Origin: Elmis aenea
Lineage: Eukaryota; Arthropoda; Insecta; Coleoptera; Elmidae
Reading direction: 5' to 3'
Length of the DNA: 64,000 bases
Assembly: GCA_947652605.1 (NCBI GenBank)
Contig: OX393576.1
Coordinates: 12,488,575 to 12,552,574, forward strand
Below, piece by piece: positions 47,901-57,635 of this stretch. The notes under the pieces are model-generated. The model was not told where the DNA came from, did no database searches, and saw nothing but the letters and a program-made list of their open reading frames with translations. Position 1 is the stretch's first letter. Every line of letters begins with the position of its first letter. The translations under genes were made by a program, and so were the position numbers.

Positions 47901-50655
47901 TAATATATTTATTTTGATATTTAGGCTCAAAACAAATAAATCTTAAAAGCTAAAGAGTGCCATGAAACAAAAGACAATTTAGTTCTGTCATTTAATGCAA
48001 ATTTTAACCAATGTAAAATAAACCAAAATTTATTGCTTTTTAAAATACAGCTTTTCTTCTAATGATTATGAAATAGCTTTTTTTATTTACTTGAATATCT
48101 TAATCAAAATACTTATACAATAAAAACAATACAAAAGTCGACTTTTAAGTATAACAAAATTACTTTTACAACCAATTCATTTTAGGCATTTGTTTAACGA
48201 ATAACAAAAATAACATGCGATTTGTAATTTTTGAAATAGAATATTTAACTTAACTAAAACAAAATATTTAAAAATTGTATTAAGTTTAATAATAAAATAA
48301 ATTGGAGTATATTTTCAAAATTACCTCCATTTTTTTGTAAACACAATCTGGCTCTTTTAATAATACTTCTGTTGTAATCTTATAGTAATCTGTTATAATC
48401 TTTAAATATTTTGTTTTTAATTAAATATTCGATTTAAAAAATTAAAATTACAAATTTCATGTTATTTTTGTTATTCGTTGAACAAATGCGTAAAATAAAT
48501 TGGTTATAAAAGTAATTTTGTAATACTTAAAAGTCGACTTTTGTATTGTTTTTATTGTATGTATAAGTATTTTGATTAAGATAGTCAAGTAAATACAAAA
48601 AGCTGTTTCATAATCATTAGACGAAAAGCTGTATTTTAAAAATCAATAAATTTTGGTTTATTTTTGATTTAATGTTTTACTTTTACATTAGTTAAAATTT
48701 GCTTTAAATGACAGAATTAAATGGTTTTTTGCTTCATGGCATTTTTTAGCTTTGTAGGGACTTTTTGATGAGTTTTATTTGTTTTGATCCTAAATATCAA
48801 AATAAATGTATTAAACCTTATATTATTAAAAAGAGGGAAAAAATGTGTTTTTATGAGGTCATAGCCAACTATGGTTTCCATTTAAAAAAACGCAAGTTTG
48901 TAATCTATCTAAGAATTTAAACAATATTGAAACAACTGAGTGTTTTCATTTGATAGTGCGCAAAAATATCTACAACTTTCTCCCTAAAAATATTTTTATA
49001 CCATCAAGTATAACCGAGTTATTAACGATTTTAAAAAAAGCCCATTTTGATTTTTGTTGATTATCTAAAGTGCCATGGAAACTTTTAAAAACATTAAAGC
49101 ATCATTGTATAGGTCTCCGAAAATCAAACAAATTTTCTAGATTAAACTTCTTTTTAGCTCTTACCGTTTACGAGATCCTATGTGGACCACCCTGTATATA
49201 TTTATATTCCATTCGCCCCGCTTATCATTTTGTAACATTTGTGGATAATTTTTTTTGTTACCATTTCTAGGCGTAGACAATATAGACTACTCAAAATATC
49301 CGAATAAAGAACTGCAATGGAACTGGCTACGAACGTATCTTTCAACATTACAGGGAAGTGAAAATGTGTCTGATCGGGAAATTCAAAAACTGTACGTCCA
49401 AGTGAACCAATTTGCTTTAGTGTCGCATTTATTTTGGGGTATCTGGTGTCTTATACAAGCTGAACACTCCTACATCGACTTCGATTTTATTGAGTAAGTT
49501 ACATCATTTCAACTTATCTAGAGCAGTAGTTCTTAACATTTTAGTAGTCGCGGCCCCCTAAATATCCTAAAATATTTTCGCGGCCCCCTAGTTTGTAGTA
49601 ACAAAAATATTACGATTTATTTAAGAGATATCTCTCCTACGGTTCGAGTAATATAAGGAGCAAAAAATATATTTTTTAAAGGTTTCAATATTTTAAAAAG
49701 TATGAACGTTTAATAAATTTTTCGCGGGCCCCTTTTTAAATCTCTCACGCCCCCCCCCAGGGGGCTTCGGCCCCCCGGTTAAGAATCGCTGATGTAGAGT
49801 AGCCCCTCAATTAACGCGATCTTCGTATTAACACGATATGTAAATCGATCCCAAAATTTAAATAACACCCTAGCACGAATTCATGAAGACACAAAGAAGG
49901 AAAATAATATACAAACCATGTTTTTCAGTTGAGTAAAATGTTATAAATGATTTGGAAACCATTGTTGATTCGTTGATTGCAAACATTTTCATTATTCTCG
50001 TTATCATACTACGCTGCATTAAATGGCCGTAAAAACGCTCAAAAATGGGTTAAGATTTTGCAAGACGTTGGACGAAATATGCAATTTTGTATGGATTATT
50101 TATTTGATCAGCGTGATTTGTTCAACACGAATTTTCCTTGAGCAATTATTGCAGTGGGTTTTGCATGGTTCATGTTCCGGTTATGTGTTACTTGATATGT
50201 GTACATTGTTTAATATTTCTAGAAGATTCTGAACTGTTTTGATTGTTGGGTGTCAACTAGACAGTAAATATTTGATTGATTGATAAAAACCTTGGTAAAC
50301 AATGCCGTATCTAGTTGTAAACGGATCGAAATATACATTTTTAGTCGAGATATTCTCCAAATACAGGACCGGTTTAACCAATAGACAAAAACGATGAATG
50401 TCTAAATATAATTTTTTTCGCCTCCAAAAATCTGTCTGTTCTCTGTTGAATCCGCAAACACCCTCTGTAAATGGAGCCCAAACGCTAAAGGCTCAATTCG
50501 GCACTGCCCAAATTAATTAAACTGATTTAATTGATTCTCCCAAGACGTGTTTCTCTTTTTTCATTCGCATATTTTGTTCTAGGTATGCCGCTGTGCGATT
50601 TAAAGAATATTTTGACAAAAAAGATATATTTTTAGCGTTAGATCTGCCTAGATGA
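41929..50655 (+). CDS. eas: Ethanolamine kinase (easily-shocked/ETNK type, 6 exons)
   Basis: Catalyses ATP-dependent phosphorylation of ethanolamine, the first step of the CDP-ethanolamine route to phosphatidylethanolamine. Exons 41929-42054, 46177-46307, 46614-46886, 46940-47166, 49271-49493 and 50583-50655, all GT-AG and in phase, give 350 residues, typical for ETNK1/2 without an N-terminal extension. Visible motifs are TDGLTNKLVG (glycine-rich ATP loop region, near 45), RVYGNKTDLLIDR, FAHNDLLLGNVIY (Brenner motif with catalytic Asp212 and Asn217), FIDFEYA (metal-binding Asp231), and AYDIGNHFTEF. The C-terminal QVNQFALVSHLFWGIWCLIQA matches the family well. For exon 2 the acceptor at 46176 was chosen over a nearer AG because only it keeps frame and gives the family's FTDG-like LTDG. 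Introns 1, 4 and 5 carry foldback or MITE insertions. Single-copy choline/ethanolamine kinases are the only real alternative. Confidence 0.95.
43103..43751. mobile_element. Foldback element, right tip lost
   Basis: Begins TA-CAGGGTGTCCCAATTATAC. The arms pair over ~200 bp (GAGACCTCCAGTTGCAA with TTGCAACTGGAGGTCTC; TAGGTGCATATTCC with GAATATGCACCTA). The right arm stops at GTATAATTGG without the terminal GACACCCTG. It lies in ethanolamine kinase intron 1. Confidence 0.8.
44566..45913. mobile_element. Inverted-repeat element with TTGCTCGAA tandem repeats
   Basis: The left end carries four or five copies of AATTGCTCGAAA-like 16-mers. The right end (about 45795-45913) carries the same series inverted (TTTCGAGCAATTTT). 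Outer edges CAATAAAATCGG and CCCAATAAAATC also differ in orientation. A CAGGGTGTTTCTTAA foldback is inserted inside it. Confidence 0.7.
45067..45725. mobile_element. CAGGGTGTTTCTTAA foldback, copy 3
   Basis: TA-flanked, with ends CAGGGTGTTTCTTAAGTATT and AATACTTAAGAAACGCCCTG. Nested within the 44566-45913 element in ethanolamine kinase intron 1. Confidence 0.88.
47525..49194. mobile_element. 1.67-kb long-arm foldback in ethanolamine kinase intron 4
   Basis: TA-flanked; left end CAGGGCGGTTCACATAG, right end CTATGTGGACCACCCTG. Arms of about 800 bp pair through ATCTCGTAAACGGTA, GGTTATACTTGATGGTA and GCTATTTTTT... inner segments, with a short loop near 48350. It fills most of the 2.1-kb intron. 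Confidence 0.88.
49524..49791. mobile_element. hAT-type MITE, 268 bp, 8-bp target duplication
   Basis: Inverted ends CAGTAGTTCTTAAC and GTTAAGAATCGCTG resemble the CAGNGGTTCT ends of hAT elements. The flanks ATCTAGAG (49516-49523) and ATGTAGAG (49792-49799) are an 8-bp duplication with one mismatch. GGCCCCCT motifs repeat inside. It lies in ethanolamine kinase intron 5. Confidence 0.87.
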
Positions 50656-50693
50656 TAGTATTACTGATTTATATAAATGAACTGAAGTTTTTA

Positions 50694-50699
50694 AATAAA
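50694..50699 (+). terminator. Probable ethanolamine kinase poly(A) signal
   Basis: AATAAA 38 nt after the stop, in an AT-rich context. A further AATAAA lies about 85 nt on. Confidence 0.55.
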
Positions 50700-50973
50700 T
50701 ATTTTATCTACATTCCTCCGGTTATACGCGAAGTTATTTACAAAGTTTTTAAAGTAATTATATAATGTACATGCCAATATTTTAATAAAATTTGTTACAG
50801 ATTTGTATATTTTATTAAATTACCTTCACTTTTAATTGTTTTGTCGGTACATGGCTGTTTGATTTTTGGGGTAATAGCTTCTGATTGTTTCATCTGAAAA
50901 CATTAATCAAATCCACTTAGGGATAGTGCATTTTTCAAAATTCAGTGAAAATTCTGAAAATGGAATTTACCTA

Positions 50974-52023
50974 CAGGGTGTTTCTTAAGTATTGCAATAA
51001 AATTCAAGAAGCGATTCTTTATCGAAAATTAAGGGGGGTCTTCATATAATTTTTTTTCCTTAGGCGTCTCCTTTCGGAATTACACTCTCCTAAGGGGGAG
51101 CGGTAAAATTGGGTTTTTATTTTATTCTTCAAATTTGGATAAATGTAGGAAAATGATATTTGATAGATATCTTGTACTTATTAAAAGGTTTCCCATAGTA
51201 ATATTTTTAATCATCTCCCACCTTCACAGGGGGCTGAAAAGTGCGACCCCTGTTGGTTTTTTTATCAGAACTGTTTAGTGGGTTAAAATTTTTGAAAGGT
51301 TGCTTGAAGAAAGTTTTTTATCCTTTTTTTTTCCTAAAACCTACTGTTTTTGAGTAAAAAATAAAATAAGTAACCATGAACCATCAAATATTCCAATATA
51401 AAACGAATCATTTTAGTGGTTGCCATGGTTTGTTTATGGACATATTGGGTATAATTGACGGGCGTTTTAGCGTTGTCGCCGCGTAAACGTCAAAATGAAT
51501 TACACCCGTCAATTCTACCCAATATGAACATAAACAAACCATGGCAACCACCAAAATGAATCGTTTTATATTGGAATATTTGATGGTTCATGTTTATTTA
51601 TTTCATTTTGTACTCAAAAACGGCAGGTTTTATAAATAAAAAAACTAAGGAATAAAAAAAGTTTCTAAACAAATCAAGCTTTAAAAAAAATAATTTTTAA
51701 TTGCAAAATTTCGACACACCAAAAACTTCTGATAAAAAAACCAACACGGGTCGCACTTTTCAGCTCCCTGTGAAGGTGGACGATGATTAAATATATTACT
51801 AAGGGAAACCTTTTAATAAGTACAAGATATCTATCAAATATCATTTTCCTACATTTATCCAAATTTGAAGAATAAAATAAAAACCCAATTTTACCGCTCC
51901 CCTTAGGAGAGTGTAACTCCGAAAGGAGACGTCTAAGGAAAACATTTTATATGAAAGACCCCTCTTAATTTTCGATAAGAAATCACCTCCTGAATTTTTT
52001 TGCAATATTTAAAAAACACCCTG
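50974..52023. mobile_element. CAGGGTGTTTCTTAA foldback, copy 4 (1050 bp)
   Basis: Same ends as copies 1-3, TA-flanked. The arms are ~480 bp. The inner parts (51360-51640) pair very well across ACCATGAACCATCAAATATT and AATATTTGATGGTTCATG, including a palindromic GTTGCCATGGTTTG. Located ~300 bp beyond the ethanolamine kinase stop. Confidence 0.88.
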
Positions 52024-52976
52024 TAGAATGAAATATGAAAAATAAATCGATTAGTTTAAAAATCTCCATGATAAAAACTTGTGCCGCGAAGTTTTTTTAA
52101 AAGCCTCTAAAAAATAAGGAACATTTTTAAGAATGCCATTGCTCTACATAGAAGAAAGTAAAGTTGTAATTTCGTTTTTTATTGAATCATTGACACATTA
52201 TATTAGTTCTAGCCCGAAGTATATTTATTAAAGTATAGTTTTTGATGGTTTATAAATCGATTATACATGTAAGTAACTTTTTTTGTGATGGCAAATTTTG
52301 CTAGATAATCCAACATGAAATCTTGTCTTATAAATTCAAAAAGCGATCTTTTTGGTAATAATTTACGTGATTTCTTAAATAGATTATTGAGTTTATAAAT
52401 TAAACATATAAAAACACTTTGCTGTGGTTAGTAGATTAATAGGTCATATTGCTGATTTATAAAATGCAAGGTAAGGCTATAGAACATTCTTAATAAAATA
52501 TAACGATGAGTTGTGCAATGTCCACTAACCCACTAAAAGTGTTTTGCAAACTTCTATGTACTCATTTTGCAACAAATTTCATGGCAAGTAAAAAACAACT
52601 GTTGCACAGTGCGTTGTGATTCGGTTTCAAAAATCTTTTGTTGTAACTTGCTTTTAACTTCTTACAAACTAAAGTCATTACTAAATCGTATAAATAAGTT
52701 AAAATAAAAATCACTTACCCTGTTTTATTAAGAATCTCTTGTAGACATGCTATACCAGTTCAAAAACTTGTATTTTTGTCAATAGCAAACTTATTCATTT
52801 ATCTATTCAAATCTAATTCAATAAATAAGACTGCTGATGAAGAGAGTAGTCTTTTTAAACTGGCCTTGCGTTTCTACAAGAGATTCTTCGTAGAAAAACA
52901 TAAAAGATTTTTGATTTAACTTATTCATATTACTAAACGAATCAATCAAATAATTCAAGCATTTCATTATATTACT
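52024..52976. other. Gene-free stretch
   Basis: AT-rich, no gene recognised. It probably includes the end of the F-box gene transcript on its right side. Confidence 0.45.
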
Positions 52977-52982
52977 TTTATT
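52977..52982 (-). terminator. Probable poly(A) signal of the F-box gene
   Basis: TTTATT on the + strand gives AATAAA on the - strand, about 80 nt past the predicted stop. Confidence 0.45.
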
Positions 52983-53063
52983 TTCGACTGATGTATCTAA
53001 CAACAATTTAGAATTAAAAGACACTATTAAAGAAAATACAGTAGACTCCCTTGGTGGATTTCT

Positions 53064-54587
53064 TTAAGGTGACAAATCTCGTCTTTTTTCTGTAGCTATG
53101 CAGTTGCCATCATTATAAAAAAATTCCAGGGTATATTCCTTTGGAATATTTTCGCGTCCCATTGGCAAAATGACCTAAAAATGCAAATTAAGTTCGAAAT
53201 GCGTTCATTTTGAAATGAAGCTGGGGTCGAGCCATTAATTACCTTTATAGATAAATTGAAATCGTAAATATCTGCCAGCGATTCCGGGTTTAAATCCATT
53301 GCTTCGTCCTCGACACTTTTAAGGTAAGGCTTGATCCTCAAAGGTGCACAGAATTTACTACATTGCAGCTCTGTAAAATTTTAAAAAATTGCATGATTGT
53401 CATATATTAATATTGAATTAACATTGAGGTATTTCCATCTGTATACGTTTGTTGTAGTATTAGAACTTATTATAAATCCTTTGGAAATGCTTACAGAAAA
53501 AGGTTGTTTAATGACTACCATTCGAAACCAAATACCAAAGATATGTTTTTAGAAGAAATAAACGTTCATAATTACCCACAGTGTAGCAAACATTTTCTCG
53601 CTCATTAGGATTTCCCGACCTGCGAGTGAATGACATACAAGCCACATTATTTTCATCGACATAACGTTGAATCTGCACAACATTGGCGTTGTTAAAGTTG
53701 AGAAATTGACTTAAATTTAGAGATTTGAGTTTCACAGGCATTTTTGGCGCAAAAATATTGTTATGATCCAAATTCATGTAATAAAAAAGATTGTGCCATC
53801 TCATTTCATTTCGTATATATCTCATAATGTTCACCAAATCCTGTGGTGAAGTGGTATTGGTTACCAGTCCTATCTTGGGAGGATTTCCATAGCTGGCGTT
53901 CAAGATTTCGTAAGTTCCTGAGATGTTACATACATTGCCATCCCATTTGCAGATCAAGTGGTAATTCGAATACAGGTAAGTGTCCAGTATGTCTATTATT
54001 TTTGTACCGTACCATGTACAGTTGTACGGATCTACTATTGTAGGTTCAATATGTTTTTCAAAGTGATCCATAAACTCCTGGTTAAGTAATATTAATTCCA
54101 TCGCGTTATGGGACAGTAAGGGATTTGTGGCCCATTTGCCCCTAATGTCTATTATATCATTAAAACAGTCCAGAATTTTGCCTGCAGTGAAACAGTAAAG
54201 ACCAGACTCCACATATCGTTTGCATATTATATACAAAGTCTTAAGTTCTGAAGCAGCAATTTGATAAACCTTATATCGTTGTAAAAGGAATGGTCCACTA
54301 TGTATTTTGACTCTATTTATCATTTCAGCCGCTTTTATATCATTCTTACACCTAACTATTAACTTGTTCAAACGTTTTCCTATCGATAAAAAAAATTTAT
54401 TTAATATAAGTGAACATACTTCATTAAACCAAGCATTTAAGCAGCGGAACCTTGCTATATCTGCGTAGGTAAAATTTTTCAAAATTTTAATGATTATCGC
54501 TTCTGGCAGCAAATCAAAATATGCAATTGGACTGGAATTTGAGTCTTCCATTGCCGAATTTATAATAGATTGAAATTTTGTTGCCAA
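53064..54587 (-). CDS. F-box protein, FBXO28-like (3 exons)
   Basis: Predicted substrate adaptor of an SCF ubiquitin ligase. Exons on the - strand are 54587-53519, 53370-53243 and 53174-53064, giving 435 residues. Residues about 24-60 (FDLLPEAIIIKILKNFTYADIARFRCLNAWFN) form an F-box, with its LP start and late Trp/Phe. Residues 120-140 (KRYVESGLYCFTAGKILD) resemble the conserved block of FBXO28 (YVDSNLCCFIPGKVID). The central third, with WYGTKIIDILDTYLYSNYHL, and the C-terminal part I do not recognise. The first exon reads on for 11 bases into a stop, but a GT donor at 53518 joined to the acceptor at 53371 gives SNELQCSKFCAPL and two further clean exons. A - strand AATAAA lies at 52982-52977. 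The F-box call is good; the FBXO28 relation is moderate. Confidence 0.75.
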
Positions 54588-54962
54588 TATTAATCTGCCA
54601 AAATTTTACTTCAATTTTATTATCAAATTTGACGTAATTGATATTGGGCAACTGGGATTTTTGAAATTACTTTTATTCTTATAAAATTGCGTATTTTAAA
54701 GAAAATCAATTTTTTTCCTTCTGTGTTTTTTGAACATTTTAAAATCGTTATTTTAACGATTTTAGGACTAATAATCATATTTTATTGTATAAATAATGTT
54801 TGTTAGAAGTTTTGCTATTTGCTTTATTGTTTAAAAAATTCAATTTATCCTTAAAAAATGTGCAGTAACTAAAGTCATATCTTAACACTTTTCTATTCTC
54901 TAATAAAGAAGGTACAGACCTGGGCAGTTATTACTTAAACACTCTATATATAGAAATATTCT
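54588..54962 (-). promoter_or_regulatory. Upstream region of the F-box gene
   Basis: Interval between the F-box gene ATG and a foldback element. It should contain the 5' UTR and promoter. No specific motif is convincing. Confidence 0.3.
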
Positions 54963-55692
54963 TACCAGGGAAGGTTACGATACATTGTTGCTAGAATTTG
55001 ATCAAAGCTGTGTTTATTGCATCAAGAACATCAAAACTAAGTGATTTGCAGAGTTATACGTGCTACTGGCCATTTTCTTCGGAAAAATAGGGAAAAACTG
55101 AAAAGCTGAATGATAAAAGTAATTTTTGCGATCGCGTTGGCCATGAAATCGTCAGAGACCAAATCGAAATTCTTCTATTTACCAATTCGCGCACCCTTTG
55201 CGAGGTGTTGGCGAGTAAAATGGTGCAAAGTTTTTTAAAAAATCTCAAACGGTTCCGGAGAAAACCGCGAAAAACGAGGCCCTTGTAAAAACGGTTTTCT
55301 CTGTGTTAAACGCCTATGCAAGTCGCATAAATATAGTTATACAGATATACCACAACTTCTCAAATCATAGCGCTTATGCAGAGGTTTCGTTTTTGACGTT
55401 TTTCTCCGGAACCGTTCAAGATTTTTTCAAAACCTTTGCACCATTTTACTCGCAAAGGATGCGCGAATTGGTAAATAGAAGAATTTCGATTTTGTCTCGG
55501 ACGGTTTCATGGCCAACGCGATCGCAAAATTGACCTTTTTATACCAATTTTTCAGTTTTTCCCCTATTTTTCCAAAGAAATGGCCAGTGGCACGTATAAA
55601 TCTGGAAAACATTTAGTTTTGCTGTTTTTCATGCAATAAACACAGCCTTAATCAAATTCTAGCGACAACGTATCGTGACCCTTCCTTGTTAG
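54963..55692. mobile_element. Foldback element, ~730 bp, without CAGGGTG ends
   Basis: Arms of about 300 bp: the left ACGATACATTGTTGCTAGAATT is matched by the right AATTCTAGCGACAACGTATCGT. Further in, GCGATCGCGTTGGCCATGAAA pairs with TTTCATGGCCAACGCGATCGC and CTCAAACGGTTCCGGAGAAA with its inverse near 55400. Spelled in segments, the pairing continues with few mismatches. Confidence 0.82.
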
Positions 55693-56266
55693 TACAGTTT
55701 TATTAATTTTATAATGTTGTCTTTCAAGGTGTTCCCCATTGAAGAATTGGTGAATAAAAGATGTGAATGGTCAATGAACATCGCAAATGGCCTGAAAGAA
55801 GCCTTGGTAACTGTTAAACTTAACAGTCTATTTGTGTTATATCATATCTTTTATTAATTAGTTGATTATTATTAAGCCTGTATTTTGCTAGTAAAAGACT
55901 TGATTGGGTTTAAAGTCATAACTGATACTGTATATGTATATATTGTTGATTGTTAATTTTTTTTAAATCGTTTTTGTTGTAGTGTAGCTTCTAATTATTT
56001 AAAAAAATGTTAGTTATATTTTTTGTATAACTGTTTCTATAAATTTTTATAATGTTTTAATGCAATGGAATTGTAACAATTATTACAAAAGAAATGTAGA
56101 ATGCTGTTTATAAAAATTGCAAATTAATGCATTTATTGTAGTTTTTATTATAAAGATGTGGTAGGTAATTAAGACATATTCTTATTTAATTTTCAAGTGT
56201 ACATTAGTAAGCATTTATTGATCATTTGGTTGTGTAGACAGAATGATTTCAATTCGCTGTAAAATA

Positions 56267-56575
56267 AGGTGACCAATCGTCCTTCTTTAGGGAGGACAGT
56301 CCTTCTTTTGTAAATTCTGTCCTCCCTCGAAAAGTGTCCTCCTACATATCCTCCTTTTCGATACATTGACAAAAAATATTCATTCAGTGGAAAAGTACTC
56401 ATTTAAATAATAATTAATAGGCAAGTAAGCATATTTACATGTTACAAATGTCTTTATTATGCGCTTTTATCATATTATAGTGTATTATTGTTGCAATGAA
56501 TAAAATGTTTCTTTTATTTCCGATTTCTTCAATTTATTTGTGTCCTCCTTTTCATTGTGAAAAAGTTGGTCACCT
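56267..56575. mobile_element. AGGTGACCAA MITE, copy 1
   Basis: TA-flanked element with inverted ends AGGTGACCAA and TTGGTCACCT. It contains repeated GTCCTCC motifs in both halves. It is ~90% alike to copy 2 and has an extra ~25-bp segment near its left end. Confidence 0.82.
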
Positions 56576-57076
56576 TATAAGGATGATGATATTGGGTCTT
56601 TAGTAAAGTTTGTACAAAAGGGTTGATGAGAAAGGATGATTTTTAATTAAACTTATTTACATTAATCCATAAAAGACCATAGTTTATTTTGCATACAGTA
56701 CAATAATACAAGTATATACATATACACTTTATTTTAAACATACGTTTGGAAATCTTTGGACAGAATTAACAACAAATAGTTTTTAAGTAGTCAAACAAAA
56801 CAATTATTTATTAAACAGTTAACACAAAATAGAAAACCAGTTTACAATAATTACAAACGCATATACAAGTTCCTTGTAATTATAACATCATCATTCTATA
56901 AATTTGTGTTTGTGTTAAAAGTAAGTCAGTGTAAAATTGTATGTATAAACAAATAATTTTGTTGTAAGAAATAAATGACACCATTGATCAATGTAAAAGT
57001 ACTTAAGACAATATTTTATATGTTATTACAGTTTTCACAGAAGTGAAAATGCTGTTAAAATGATAATGCTGAGACC

Positions 57077-57635
57077 TATTGAGATATTAATAAAAATATT
57101 ACAAAATCTTGTGTTTATTCTAATGTATGCAACCCACAGCCCACGTACTAGAATGATTCCCACCAAAAAATTCAAATTCAAATTTAGTTTGTAAGTTGAT
57201 CACCAGAGGGCCAAACACCGCCATGTACCTCCTTTAACTTCTGTGATCCTGATACAAAAATCAAATTTTGCTTCATTTCTCATCAGAATAATTGCCAGTC
57301 CCACCAATTTTTAATTCAAATTTAGTTCGAAACTTGACCGCCAGAGGGCCAAATACCGCCATGTACCTCCTGTAACTTCTGTGATCCTGATACAAGAATC
57401 AAATTTTGCTCTAAGGAAATAATCTGTAAAATTTTACTTCATTTCTCATCCGAAAATCCAGTTCTTGTATTAGGATCACAGAAGTTAAAGGAGGTACATG
57501 GCGATATTTGGCCCTCTGGTGGTCAACTTATGAACTAAATTTGAATTTGAATTTTTTGGTGGGAATCATACTCCTTGTTGCATACATTAAAATTAAAACA
57601 CAAGATTTTGTTACGTTTTTATTAATATTTCAATA
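57077..57635. mobile_element. Foldback element, ~560 bp
   Basis: Left ATTAATAAAAATATTACAAAATCTTGTGTT pairs with the right AACACAAGATTTTGTTACGTTTTTATTAAT when read in halves. Inner arms pair through TGGTGGGAATCAT and GGAGGTACATGGCG. The left arm contains an extra direct copy of the CCAGAGGGCCAAA...TGTACCTCCT block. Confidence 0.78.
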
